In this document: positions 15,873 through 24,876 of the stretch, piece by piece
Numbering within the stretch: the first letter of the stretch is position 1
Layout: every line of letters begins with the position of its first letter
Made by a program: the position numbers and the translations under genes
Source of the DNA: Microvirga zambiensis WSM3693
GTDB taxonomy: Bacteria > Pseudomonadota > Alphaproteobacteria > Rhizobiales > Beijerinckiaceae
DNA: 64,000 nt
Assembly (NCBI RefSeq): GCF_016735695.1
Contig: NZ_JAERQD010000006.1
Span: 1-64,000, forward strand
Reading direction: 5' to 3'
The notes under the pieces: model-generated
The model's database searches: none
Seen by the model: only the letters and a program-made list of their open reading frames with translations
What the model was told of the DNA's origin: nothing

Positions 15873-16746
15873 CGGCACGCGGTTCGAGGTCGTCGCCGAG
15901 AGCCGGGATGTCCTCGGCGAATCTCCGACCTGGAGCGAGGCGAGCGGCTGCCTCTATTGGGTCGATCTGCGCCGTCCCTGCCTTCACCGGCTTCATGTGG
16001 CAAGCGGACAGACAGCAACGTGGTCAATGCCCGAGGTGATCGGTGCCGTCGTCTCCCGAAAGAAAGGTGGCGTCGTCGTCGCATTGAAGGATGGACTGCA
16101 CGCTTTCGAGCCGGAAAGCTCGCAACTTTCCCCTCTCGTCCGGCTGGAATCCGACCTTCCGCACAATCGCCTGAACGATGCGAAATGCGACGCCGCCGGA
16201 AGGATCTGGTGCGGCAGCATGTGGGATTACGGCCTCCATCCCACCGGCGGCCTCTATCGCATCGATCGGGATCTGTCCGTGACCAAAGTTCGCGGCGACG
16301 TATCGGTTGCAAACGCGATTTCGTTCTCGCCCGATGGTCGGACGATCTATTTCGCGGATTCGCGAAAGGGGCCAATCGAGCAGGCCACCTTCGATGCCCG
16401 TACCGGCGATATCGGCCCCTGGTCCGTCCTCGTCGATGCCGATGCGGCGCCAGGCGTTCCCGACGGTGCGACCGTCGATGCGGAGGGCTTCATCTGGAAC
16501 GCGCGCTACAAGGGCGGCTGCCTTGCCCGGTTCGCGCCGGACGGGCGCCTCGACCGGCTGATCGAGTTGCCGGTGAGCCAGCCGACCTCCTGCGCCTTCG
16601 GCGGGCCGGACCTCCGCACCCTGTTCGTCACCACGGCAACCCAGAAGCTGTCCGAAACTGAACGCCAGTCGCAGCCCCTTGCCGGCAGCCTGCTGGCCTT
16701 CGACGTCGGCGTTGCCGGCAGACTGGAACCGGCCTTCGCCGGGTGA
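15865..16746 (+). CDS. SMP-30/gluconolactonase/LRE family lactonase
   Basis: This 293-residue six-bladed beta-propeller protein has the family metal ligands: the Glu in GESPTWSEASGCLYWVD, the Asn in HNRLNDAKCDAAGRIWCGSM, the Asn in VANAISFSPDGRTIYFADS and the Asp in VPDGATVDAEGFIWNARY. Family members hydrolyse sugar-acid lactones using a divalent metal. Its start lies inside the end of the GntR gene, so both are co-transcribed, divergently from the lyase operon. A lactonase here supports the idea that the locus handles a sugar acid, or a sulfo-sugar acid, produced by oxidation. The enzyme has no signal peptide and should be cytoplasmic. Confidence 0.9.
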   Translation: MPSGTRFEVVAESRDVLGESPTWSEASGCLYWVDLRRPCLHRLHVASGQTATWSMPEVIGAVVSRKKGGVVVALKDGLHAFEPESSQLSPLVRLESDLPHNRLNDAKCDAAGRIWCGSMWDYGLHPTGGLYRIDRDLSVTKVRGDVSVANAISFSPDGRTIYFADSRKGPIEQATFDARTGDIGPWSVLVDADAAPGVPDGATVDAEGFIWNARYKGGCLARFAPDGRLDRLIELPVSQPTSCAFGGPDLRTLFVTTATQKLSETERQSQPLAGSLLAFDVGVAGRLEPAFAG

Positions 16747-16857
16747 TGCCCGATCGCAAACTATAAAGGTGCAGAGGCTCGTCGACGCTCGCGCGCTCAT
16801 ATTTCCGCACCATTCCGCCGTCAGTTAGGTGGACACCGCTGCGAAGGGAGCCTGGTG

Positions 16858-17949
16858 ATGACCCGGATCCAGGACTGGCGTTTTCTGCGTTGCCGTCTCG
16901 CCTGCCTGCTCGCGCTGCTGCTGATCGGCACCGCGCCTGCCGCGGCGCAGGAGACAGAACTCGTCATCGCCACCAAGGAGGCAGCGCCCTTCGCCATGAA
17001 GGCGCCCGACGGGGCCTGGAAGGGGATCAGCATCGATCTCTGGAGGCGGATCGCCGAGCAGGCGAAGCTCCATTACCGATTCGTCGAGGATCCCACCGTT
17101 CAGGGACTTCTCGAGGGAACGGCAGCGCACCGCTACGATGCCTCGGTGGCGGCCCTGACCATCACGGCGGAGCGCGAGCGGATTCTCGATTTCAGCCAGC
17201 CCTTCTATCTCAGCGGGCTCGGCATCGCCGTTCCCTCCGCATCTCCCACGGCCTGGGTCCTGATCGTTCGCACCCTGACATCCCTGGGCTTCCTTCAGGC
17301 GATCCTCGCGCTGATCGGACTGGCGCTCGCGGTCGGCCTGCTGATCTGGCTTTTCGAGCGCCGCCACAACGAGGATTTCGGCGGCGGCGCGATCAAGGGA
17401 ATCGGCACGAGCATCTGGTGGTCCGCCGAAGCGATGACTCAGGCGAGCACCGGCCATCTCGCTCCGCGGACGGGCATCGGACGCGCCCTCGCCGTCCTGT
17501 GGATGATCGCCTCGATCGTCGCCATCGCCGTCTTCACGGCAAGCGTCACATCGACCCTGACCGCAGGCAAGCTGCAGGGCCTCGTCACATCGGTGAGCGA
17601 TCTCTCCTCCGTGCGCGTCGGTGCCGTCCAGGGATCGGCGACGGAGGAATACCTGACGGCCCGCCGCATCGCCTACCGCCGGTTTTCCTCACCCCATGAC
17701 GGCCTGACGGCGATCCGCAACGGGACGCTGGATGCGTTCGTCTACGACAAGCCGCTTCTCGCCTGGATCGTGCGCGAGCAGTTCGCCGCCTCCGCCGAGA
17801 TGCTCGACCTGAGCTTCGACCAGCAGATGTACGGCATCGCACTGCCCCTCGGCAGCCGGCTCCGCAAGCCCATCGACGTGGCGATGCTCGAAACGGTTCA
17901 AAGCGAATGGTGGCGCCAGATCCTGTTCAGCTATCTAGGCGAGCAGTGA
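16858..17949 (+). CDS. Bacterial ionotropic-glutamate-receptor-like channel/binding protein with altered filter
   Basis: This 363-residue protein has a signal peptide (LACLLALLLIGTAPAAAQ) followed by a type-3 periplasmic binding domain (ELVIATKEAAPFAMKAPDGAWKGISIDLWRRIAEQ). That domain is interrupted by a membrane module: helix one at about 140-160 (FLQAILALIGLALAVGLLIWLFERR), a pore-loop-like segment at about 182-205, and helix two at about 209-232. The second half of the binding lobe follows. This is the GluR0-type plan. The filter region reads IWWSAEAMTQASTGHLAPRTGIGR, where potassium-type members have TTVGYGD. The pore loop is recognisable but the TVGYG signature is lost. ATG at 16858 is chosen for the AAGGGAG site upstream. 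It stands alone. Confidence 0.82.
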   Translation: MTRIQDWRFLRCRLACLLALLLIGTAPAAAQETELVIATKEAAPFAMKAPDGAWKGISIDLWRRIAEQAKLHYRFVEDPTVQGLLEGTAAHRYDASVAALTITAERERILDFSQPFYLSGLGIAVPSASPTAWVLIVRTLTSLGFLQAILALIGLALAVGLLIWLFERRHNEDFGGGAIKGIGTSIWWSAEAMTQASTGHLAPRTGIGRALAVLWMIASIVAIAVFTASVTSTLTAGKLQGLVTSVSDLSSVRVGAVQGSATEEYLTARRIAYRRFSSPHDGLTAIRNGTLDAFVYDKPLLAWIVREQFAASAEMLDLSFDQQMYGIALPLGSRLRKPIDVAMLETVQSEWWRQILFSYLGEQ

Positions 17950-18228
17950 TCATGCCATCAGGCTGAAGGCCAGTTCATCCGAAAGGCCGCCCTCCCCGGC
18001 TGATATCGCTTTCGAACACCTCTGCGTGATCTCGCCGCAACCTCGGAGGATTGTCCCCACCTAACGCCTCCCTCGATGGTGGCATGGAAAAGGGCTCATC
18101 TGCCCAGAACGTCGTAGGCCCGACTGCCCCTTATTTGTCCTCTTGCCACATTTGGGCCGCATGTTTGGCAGGGATCTACCTCCGATTTTCCGGAACCTGC
18201 GGGTCACGCCGCATGACGGGGGTAGGTC
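17950..18228. other. Intergenic region before the Pel-like cluster; no gene seen
   Basis: This stretch of about 280 bases between the channel gene and the RTX deacetylase gene has no convincing coding frame. It must hold the promoter of the exopolysaccharide cluster, but no clear -35/-10 pair or operator was recognised. A GGGGGTAGG ribosome-binding site ends just before the ATG at 18229. Confidence 0.5.
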
Positions 18229-21200
18229 ATGCAGAAGCTGCCACCCAACAGATTAGCCCTTCAGGACAGCTTTATCGGCACCCCCTTTCAACAATATTCG
18301 GTGGAGAACGAACTCTATCGGATTCATGAAGTTTTTCGGGGGATTAGGATCTTGGCGTCAACGATCACACTCGACGGTCAGCTTACGGATTGGACCAATA
18401 TCGACCGTCTCGACTTCGGAATGACAGGGCTGAATGGCTCCAAGGTCTATGGTCGTTATGCCGACGGAACCTATTACTTCGCCATTGAGTCGAGTGCCGT
18501 TTCAATCGGCACCGGCAGCACAATGTGGCTAAATACCGATAAAAGTACGGCAACAGGATATTCCTTCTGGGGCATCGCGATCGGTGCCGACTACAAGATC
18601 GAGTTCGAGGCGGATGAGTTGGGAGGCGTCCGACCAGCTCTCTATTCTCTCGCGGGGAACGGCGACGCGACCCTCGTGACAGATGGCGTGTCGTTCAAAC
18701 ATTCGACGGATGGCAGGGTTGTCGAACTGGCGATCGACAAGGTGAAGATCGGCAATTCGACAGCTGTCAGCACCCTGATTGATCTTAACGACTCGACTTA
18801 CCTGCCAGACCCCTATTCAGCAGGCCCATTCACTCTTACGGATGATCCCATACCTGTCAGGACGGATACCAATCTCAAGGTCGCGATTGTCTTTTCGGAA
18901 TCCTCCGCAGCAAGATATTGGGAAGGTAAAGACGCCGAAGGCAATGTGGTCACCCCACCGAACCCGACCGCATATTCCCAGCTCATCATGGCCGCCCAGA
19001 GCCAGGCAATCGCGGCCGGCGTCCCGTTCGACATCCTGACGGAAAGCGACCTCACGAACCTGTCTAAGGTCGTGAATTACGATGCGATCATCTTCCCCTC
19101 GTTCACAAACGTGAACAAAGACAAGCTGAGCGCGATCGAGGATGTCCTGGCAGACGCCGTTAATAAGTATGGCATCAGCCTCGTTGCCGCCGGCAACTTC
19201 ATGACGAACGACGAAACGGGTGTCGCTCTTCCAGACACTTATGCTCGTATGGAAGCCTTGCTCGGAGTGAAGCGGGTCGGCAGCAACAACGTCGACGAAG
19301 TCACTGTGACGGCGAGCGGTGTTCAGAGCGGCCACGTGATCGGCTATGACAGCGGCGAGCAGATCCGCACCTACGTGAAGAATGCCACATCACTGGTCGG
19401 TACAGCCTATTTTGAAGGCGTGAACGGCGAGTCGACACAGGTTCTGGCGACGCAATCCGCCTCCGACGGCACGCACAATGCTGTTCTAGCTACGCAAACC
19501 GGCGGAAACAACGTCTTCTTCGCCACGGAAAGCATGCTCGCCGATAGCAACATGCTGCAGCATGCGATCGGCTGGGCCGCTCGCCCTGAGAACGTTCCGG
19601 AGCTGAAGCTCCAAATGGGACGCCAGGCGTCCATCTTCGCCGCCCGCAACGATATGGATCAGTCGCAGGAGGCTCAAGACGTCAGCCAGGGTATCTATAC
19701 CAAGCTCGGAGCCATTCTGGAGCAGTGGAAGGAGCAGTTCGATTTCGTGGGCTCCTACTACGTCAATATCGGGAACGACGCTGAAGGTGGCCAAACCACG
19801 GACTGGGATGTCTCGACGTCGTTCTACCAGCAGCTGCTGGCGATGGGAAATGAGATCGGTACTCACTCCTATACCCACCCCGAGGACACCAACCTCCTCA
19901 CGCCTGCGCAGATTCAGTTCGAGTTCGAGCAGTCGAAGCTTCTGCTGGAGCAGAAGCTCGGCATCACCATCGAGGGCGCGGCCGTTCCCGGAGCGCCGGA
20001 ATCCCTCGCCACCTCGCAACTGATCGGCCAGTACTTTTCATACATGACCGGTGGTTATACGGGGGTTGGTGCAGGCTATCCTGGTGCCTTCGGGTATCTC
20101 ACCCCCGACTCCGACAAGGTCTATCTCGCACCGAACATAAAGTTCGACTTCTCGTTGGTCGAGGCGCTGCCTGAATATGGCGGCGGGATGAACGCAGCGG
20201 CGGCCAAAGCGGAATGGATCAAAGAGTTCAACGAACTCTCCATGAAATCCGACATGCCCGTCTTCGTCTGGCCCTGGCACGATTACGGGCCGACCCAATG
20301 GATGGTCAACCCGCCGACGGCATCGCCCTATACGCTCGATATGTATAGCGACTTCCTGAAATATGCCTATGAACAGGGGACCGAGTTCGTCACGATGGCG
20401 GATCTCGCGTATCGCATCAAAGCATTCGAGAAGGCCGGCTTCAATTACAGCTTCGACAGCGCCAGCAACACTATGACCGCGACGGTCACCGCAGACGTCA
20501 CGGCGAACCAGATTGGCACCTTCGCCCTCGATGTGGAGAAGGGCAAGACGATCGCAAGCGTCTCCGGTTGGTACGCTTATGACGAAGATAGCGTGTTCAT
20601 GGATGCCGATGGCGGAACCTTCAAGATCAAGCTTGGAACCCCGGAGGACGTAACGCATATCACCGCGCTGCCCGCGCGCGCCCAGCTCGTGTCGGTCACT
20701 GGCGACGGAGTCAACCTCGACTTCTCGATCAAGGGCGAAGGCAAGATCGCCATCGATCTGGTCGACCCCCAGGGCCGGCAGCTGATCGTGACCGGTGCCG
20801 ATATCGCCAGCCGCAATGGTGACAAGCTCGAACTGAAGGTGAACGGCAGCGGCAGCCACACGGTCTCCGTGAAGCTCAAACCACTGGCTTTGGGCGTCGC
20901 TCTTGCCTATGACACCGGAATCTCGTCGACCGACAGGGTTACGAGCAACGGCAATCTGAAGGTGACCGGTGTCGCATCCGGCGCATCCGTAGAATACTCG
21001 GTCGATGGGAGCACCTGGACCAAGGCGTTCACGCCGACCCAGGGCAACAACACGGTCTATGTTCGCCAGAAAGATTCGACCGGCGCAACATCGGACGCCA
21101 CGCCCTTCTCGTTCGAGCTCGACAATTCCAGCCCCACCCTCGACATCACGCAGGCGAGGATCGGCTCGAGCAAGGCCATCCAGGCGACCTTCACGTTCAG

Positions 21201-22032
21201 CAAAGCGGTCGATCCGTCGAGCTTCACGGCGCAGGATGTCCTCGTGACCGGCGCCACGATGGAGAGCTTCTCCTTCAACGGCGGGACAACGTACACAGCA
21301 ACTCTGACTCCTTCGATGAGCAACGGCGGAAAGTTCTCGATTGCCGTGAACAATGCCGCCTATGCCGATGTGAGCAGCAATGCGGGCACGGGGGTCTTCA
21401 AGATCTTCGACGTGACCAAGAGCAAAGCGACAAGCGGCGCGGATTGGCTCGTCGGAACGAACGGAAACAACACCCTCAAGGGCGGCGGTGGCGACGACAT
21501 CATCCGCGGCGGCAAGGGCAACGACACCATCAGCGGCGATGGCGGAAAGGACCTGCTCGACTTCTCGGACGGGAAGAAGGGAATCAAGATCACCCTGTCG
21601 CAGGAAAACAGCAAGTACACCACATTCGACGGCAGGAGCGCCGGTCTCGGGATTGACAAGTACCGCGACATGGAGGGGGTGATCGGTACCAAATTTGCCG
21701 ACACCATCACCGGTTCGAGCAGCGCAGACACCCTGGCCGGACTTGGCGGAAACGACATCCTGCGCGGCGGGCGGGGCAACGACGTCTTCGTGTTCGAGTC
21801 GAATGGCGGCCGCGACAAGATCATGGATTTCGAGGATACCGGAAGCCGGCACGACAAGCTGGATGTCCGCTTCTTCGACTTCGATGTCACATCCAGTTCG
21901 TTCGCCGCATGGAAGACAGACCACGTGAAGCAGCAGGGAAGCCATACGATCGTCAGCTTCGATGCCACGACGTCGGTTCAACTGATGAACATCAAGGCCA
22001 AGGCGATCGGCTTCGACGACTTCCTGTTCTGA
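18229..22032 (+). CDS. RTX-tailed PelA-like polysaccharide deacetylase
   Basis: This 1267-residue protein has several parts. An N-terminal beta-rich domain (about 40-200, LDGQLTDWTNIDRLDF) resembles carbohydrate-binding CBM9-type folds. A Rossmann/GATase-like domain follows at about 215-430 (NLKVAIVFSES...YDAIIFPSF). A NodB/PelA-type deacetylase domain at about 465-760 carries D517, the metal-site motif HSYTHP (H546, H550) and WPWHDYG (H684). Ig-like repeats cover about 900-1060. Two RTX calcium-binding blocks lie at about 1069-1115 (GGGGDDIIRGGKGNDTI) and 1162-1191. It lacks a Sec signal, which fits type I secretion. PelA deacetylates Pel during export, and here this activity appears fused to a secreted RTX tail. 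No type I secretion genes are in the window. Confidence 0.82.
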   Translation: MQKLPPNRLALQDSFIGTPFQQYSVENELYRIHEVFRGIRILASTITLDGQLTDWTNIDRLDFGMTGLNGSKVYGRYADGTYYFAIESSAVSIGTGSTMWLNTDKSTATGYSFWGIAIGADYKIEFEADELGGVRPALYSLAGNGDATLVTDGVSFKHSTDGRVVELAIDKVKIGNSTAVSTLIDLNDSTYLPDPYSAGPFTLTDDPIPVRTDTNLKVAIVFSESSAARYWEGKDAEGNVVTPPNPTAYSQLIMAAQSQAIAAGVPFDILTESDLTNLSKVVNYDAIIFPSFTNVNKDKLSAIEDVLADAVNKYGISLVAAGNFMTNDETGVALPDTYARMEALLGVKRVGSNNVDEVTVTASGVQSGHVIGYDSGEQIRTYVKNATSLVGTAYFEGVNGESTQVLATQSASDGTHNAVLATQTGGNNVFFATESMLADSNMLQHAIGWAARPENVPELKLQMGRQASIFAARNDMDQSQEAQDVSQGIYTKLGAILEQWKEQFDFVGSYYVNIGNDAEGGQTTDWDVSTSFYQQLLAMGNEIGTHSYTHPEDTNLLTPAQIQFEFEQSKLLLEQKLGITIEGAAVPGAPESLATSQLIGQYFSYMTGGYTGVGAGYPGAFGYLTPDSDKVYLAPNIKFDFSLVEALPEYGGGMNAAAAKAEWIKEFNELSMKSDMPVFVWPWHDYGPTQWMVNPPTASPYTLDMYSDFLKYAYEQGTEFVTMADLAYRIKAFEKAGFNYSFDSASNTMTATVTADVTANQIGTFALDVEKGKTIASVSGWYAYDEDSVFMDADGGTFKIKLGTPEDVTHITALPARAQLVSVTGDGVNLDFSIKGEGKIAIDLVDPQGRQLIVTGADIASRNGDKLELKVNGSGSHTVSVKLKPLALGVALAYDTGISSTDRVTSNGNLKVTGVASGASVEYSVDGSTWTKAFTPTQGNNTVYVRQKDSTGATSDATPFSFELDNSSPTLDITQARIGSSKAIQATFTFSKAVDPSSFTAQDVLVTGATMESFSFNGGTTYTATLTPSMSNGGKFSIAVNNAAYADVSSNAGTGVFKIFDVTKSKATSGADWLVGTNGNNTLKGGGGDDIIRGGKGNDTISGDGGKDLLDFSDGKKGIKITLSQENSKYTTFDGRSAGLGIDKYRDMEGVIGTKFADTITGSSSADTLAGLGGNDILRGGRGNDVFVFESNGGRDKIMDFEDTGSRHDKLDVRFFDFDVTSSSFAAWKTDHVKQQGSHTIVSFDATTSVQLMNIKAKAIGFDDFLF

Positions 22033-22040
22033 ATACGGGT

Positions 22041-22082
22041 ACGGCTCGTCGGGGAGCGGCCATTTGCTCCCCGACGAGCCGT
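22041..22082. terminator. Strong hairpin after the RTX gene (17-base perfect stem)
   Basis: The arms ACGGCTCGTCGGGGAGC (22041-22057) and GCTCCCCGACGAGCCGT (22066-22082) pair perfectly around an eight-base loop, starting eight bases after the RTX stop codon. There is no T-run. It may be a transcription terminator of unusual type or an mRNA 3'-end stabiliser that lets the RTX mRNA accumulate relative to the rest of the cluster. Confidence 0.75.
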
Positions 22083-22159
22083 CTCCGAACGAAAGAGAAA
22101 CTGGTTCTGTAGTACGTCTGGTGCATAGAATGATCACCACCCGCATCCGTGCATCCGAT

Positions 22160-23071
22160 ATGGATAAGCCATTGCTGAATCGGCGCGTGGTGGGAATCTC
22201 TCTGGCCGTGCTGGTTGCGGCCGCCCTCCGCGGTAATGGCGACCGGAGCCTCGCGGGCACCGGTCATGCCGGCAAGCTCTATCGGCAGCACAAGTCGCTC
22301 ATGGTGTATTACGGCGATCGCTACGATACGATCCCGGATGACGACTCCCTGCTTATCATCGAGGATCGCGAAGCGGCGGAACCTTTCGTCAGGCGCCGCA
22401 TCGAATCGACGATCCTCGGCTATGTCAGCATTGCGGAGGTTCATTCAGGCCGACCGTATTATTCGCGCCTGCGCTCGAAGGGCGCTCTGGGAGCGCCGAA
22501 CCCGGCCTGGCCCGATGCCTATTTCGTGGACGTGCGCAGCGATGCCTGGCGCAGCCTGCTGCTGAACGAAATTATTCCGGCGATCCTGAAGAACGGCTAT
22601 CAGGGTATATTCCTCGATACCCTCGACAGCGCCGAGACGCTGGAGCGTCAGGATCCTGTCAAGTTCAAAGGCATGATCGCTGCGGCGGCGGATCTCGTCC
22701 GGGCGATCCGGTCGGCCTTTCCATCGATCATCATCATGGTCAATCGCGGCTACGCGATCCTGCCTCTCATTCCGGGTGAATTCGATTATCTCCTCGGCGA
22801 GTCGGTGCGCAGCACCTTCAACGCGAAGACAGGGACGTATTATCGCCGGACGGAGCAGGATATCGAATGGCAGCGCGCGCGCATGCTCGAGGCGCGCGAC
22901 CGCGACCCGTCCCTGCAGCTCTTCTCGCTCGACTACTGGGATCCGAAGGACCGCGCTGGCCTCGCGAAGCTTTACGCCGAAGCACGCGCCGACGGTTTCG
23001 TTCCCTATGTCGCAACGCCTGACCTGATGAAGATCGTTCCGGAGCCCCTGCCGAGCGGGAAGTCACCATGA
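22160..23071 (+). CDS. GH114/GH166-type endo-alpha-1,4-polygalactosaminidase-like hydrolase (PelA hydrolase domain)
   Basis: This protein of about 303 residues starts with a hydrophobic N-terminal segment (RRVVGISLAVLVAAALRG), a signal peptide or anchor, followed by one TIM-barrel hydrolase domain. Hallmarks are LMVYYGDRYDT, ILGYVSIAEV, the catalytic-type aspartate in GIFLDTLDSAE (D153), and the glutamate in DYLLGESV (E214). This is the pattern of the N-terminal hydrolase domain of PelA, which cuts alpha-1,4-linked galactosamine polymers. In Pseudomonas it is fused to the deacetylase; here the two are separate genes. The start is uncertain: ATG 22160 or 22130 are both possible. Its stop overlaps the next gene by four bases (ATGA). 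Confidence 0.82.
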   Translation: MDKPLLNRRVVGISLAVLVAAALRGNGDRSLAGTGHAGKLYRQHKSLMVYYGDRYDTIPDDDSLLIIEDREAAEPFVRRRIESTILGYVSIAEVHSGRPYYSRLRSKGALGAPNPAWPDAYFVDVRSDAWRSLLLNEIIPAILKNGYQGIFLDTLDSAETLERQDPVKFKGMIAAAADLVRAIRSAFPSIIIMVNRGYAILPLIPGEFDYLLGESVRSTFNAKTGTYYRRTEQDIEWQRARMLEARDRDPSLQLFSLDYWDPKDRAGLAKLYAEARADGFVPYVATPDLMKIVPEPLPSGKSP

Positions 23072-24852
23072 TCGGCTCCGCTCGCACAATCGGTGCCTTC
23101 CTCTGGAACACGCTTCGCGGGCAGCATGCGCTGCTGCTCACGATCGCCGCAGCCATAGCCCTCAGCCTGTTCTTCGTGCCCCGGGGCGCCGAGCTGGGGC
23201 GCCTCAATCTTGAGCTCGGCTTCACGCACAAGGCTCTCACCATTCTCGAGGAGAAATATGCCGCGGGCGATTCCTCCGCCGCGACGATCGGAGCGCTCGC
23301 GCAGGCCCGTGCCCAGGTCGGAAATGTTTCTGGCGCTGCCCTGCTCCTCGAGCAGCTTTTGAACGATCATCCGCGCGATCCCGAGTTGCTTCAGGCGCTG
23401 GCCGGCTATTACCGTCAGCTCGGGCGCCTCGAATCGTCTCTTCGCATGGTGGAGCGCCTCGGAACGATCCAGCCCTCGCCGGCATCCCTTCAGGAGCTCG
23501 CGCGGCTCTACGGCGAACTCAACCGACCCATCGAGCAGCGCCGCGTGCTCCGTCAGCTCGTCAGCCGGCCGCGTCCCGATGCGTCGCATTTCGTCGAACT
23601 CGCCAAGCTGGAGAAGGCAACCGGCAATCCGGCTGCCGGCATCGAGATGATCAGGCGGCTCGAAACCCTTCGGCCAGGTGCCGTCGATGCGAGTGTCGTG
23701 GCGCTCGACATGTCGCTGCGGGTTGCGGCCGGCCAAGTCGGCAGCGCCTTCGAGCATGCGGGACGCTGGCTCGCCAGGTCCCGGAATCCGGCACGGGATG
23801 TTCTCCCCGTCGCCAGCGCCTTCTCCGTCAGCGGCCATCCGAAACTCGCCCTGAAGCTCCTGGCGCCCTTGGCGGACAAGTCCCGCGAACCGAGCCTGGT
23901 GATGGCAACGGGTCAGGCCGAAGTCGATGCCGGCCAGCGTGAAGCCGCCCTGCGGCGCCTGGAAGCCTTTTTTGCCGGTACGAACGGCAATGCCCATCCG
24001 GATGTGGCACAACTACGGCTGCGCCTTGCGATCTCCATGGGACTGCATGGACGTGCGTCCGATGCGGCGGCAGCCATGGGCATCGGCTCGATCCCGGAAG
24101 GTGTTCTGGCAGCGACGTCGGCAGCGGCGCTGCGTGCGGGGCGGTCGGACGTTGTCGATTCCATCCGAGCCCGGCTGAGAGACGAGCGCAACACTCTGCC
24201 TCCGATCATCATGGCCGAGACGTCTTCTGCCCTGCGGGACCGCCAGGCCGCGACGGAATGGGCAGGCCTTGCCGCGCGGGACGCCAAGGGCAACCCGGAG
24301 ACGGCGATCAAGCTCGCCCGGCTCGAACTGAGCCTGCTGCACAGAAATCTTGCGCTCGCCGCGCTGAGATCGGGCCTTCCTTTCACGTTCCAGGACGGTC
24401 AGCGTCCGGCCTTCGCAGGCAATGCGGACATTCCCGAGAATCTGCTCGATCCGATCGCCCGCCTCTATGCGGATCTCGGCCTGCCGAACGAGGGACAGGC
24501 AGTGCTCGATATCCTGAAGGACAAGCAGCCCTCTCTCCAGGCCGATCAGGCCTGGGCGATCGCTGCAGCCTCCGCACGCCGGCAGGATGCTGTGATCGAC
24601 TGGCTGAAGACGAACGACGACCGGAGGATCGGCCCGGACTTCCTGAAGGATCTCGTCTTCACGGCGCTCAAGGGCGGAAGCCAGGGCCTCGCGCTCGCAG
24701 CCGCGGCACGCCTTGTCGAGGACCGTGGAACGGACAGCGACCGGATGCTGCTCGCGGAAGTGAAGGTGCTCTTCGGCGCGCCCCTGGTGCGGCTGAAGCC
24801 GACCGAAGCCCTGGCGAGCGCCGACCCGCTCGACCGTACCGCCACACGATGA
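23068..24852 (+). CDS. Membrane-anchored TPR protein (PelB TPR-part-like)
   Basis: This 594-residue protein has one N-terminal transmembrane segment (about 19-38, LLLTIAAAIALSLFFVP), then continuous TPR-like helical repeats (LGRLNLELGFTHKALTILEEKY; LLLEQLLNDHPRDPELLQALAGYYRQLGRLESSLRMVERL). In Pseudomonas, PelB is about twice as long: TPR repeats in the periplasm, binding PelA, followed by an outer-membrane beta-barrel. The barrel half is missing here and no barrel-like strands are visible at the C-terminus. The protein may act as the periplasmic scaffold that guides the polymer and recruits the hydrolase and deacetylase. It overlaps the hydrolase gene and is followed after 24 bases by the export-protein gene. 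Confidence 0.75.
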   Translation: MIGSARTIGAFLWNTLRGQHALLLTIAAAIALSLFFVPRGAELGRLNLELGFTHKALTILEEKYAAGDSSAATIGALAQARAQVGNVSGAALLLEQLLNDHPRDPELLQALAGYYRQLGRLESSLRMVERLGTIQPSPASLQELARLYGELNRPIEQRRVLRQLVSRPRPDASHFVELAKLEKATGNPAAGIEMIRRLETLRPGAVDASVVALDMSLRVAAGQVGSAFEHAGRWLARSRNPARDVLPVASAFSVSGHPKLALKLLAPLADKSREPSLVMATGQAEVDAGQREAALRRLEAFFAGTNGNAHPDVAQLRLRLAISMGLHGRASDAAAAMGIGSIPEGVLAATSAAALRAGRSDVVDSIRARLRDERNTLPPIIMAETSSALRDRQAATEWAGLAARDAKGNPETAIKLARLELSLLHRNLALAALRSGLPFTFQDGQRPAFAGNADIPENLLDPIARLYADLGLPNEGQAVLDILKDKQPSLQADQAWAIAAASARRQDAVIDWLKTNDDRRIGPDFLKDLVFTALKGGSQGLALAAAARLVEDRGTDSDRMLLAEVKVLFGAPLVRLKPTEALASADPLDRTATR

Positions 24853-24876
24853 GAATTGAATTCGAGGAAACCGATA

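Noticed and set aside
18300..19100. Recent horizontal transfer of the RTX gene because of slightly lower GC near its start
   Set aside because: The difference is small by eye, was not computed, and no mobile element or tRNA flank supports it.
20038..22260. 740-residue minus-strand frame opposite the RTX gene
   Set aside because: The plus strand has RTX repeats and deacetylase motifs; the minus frame has no domain pattern and spans the hairpin.
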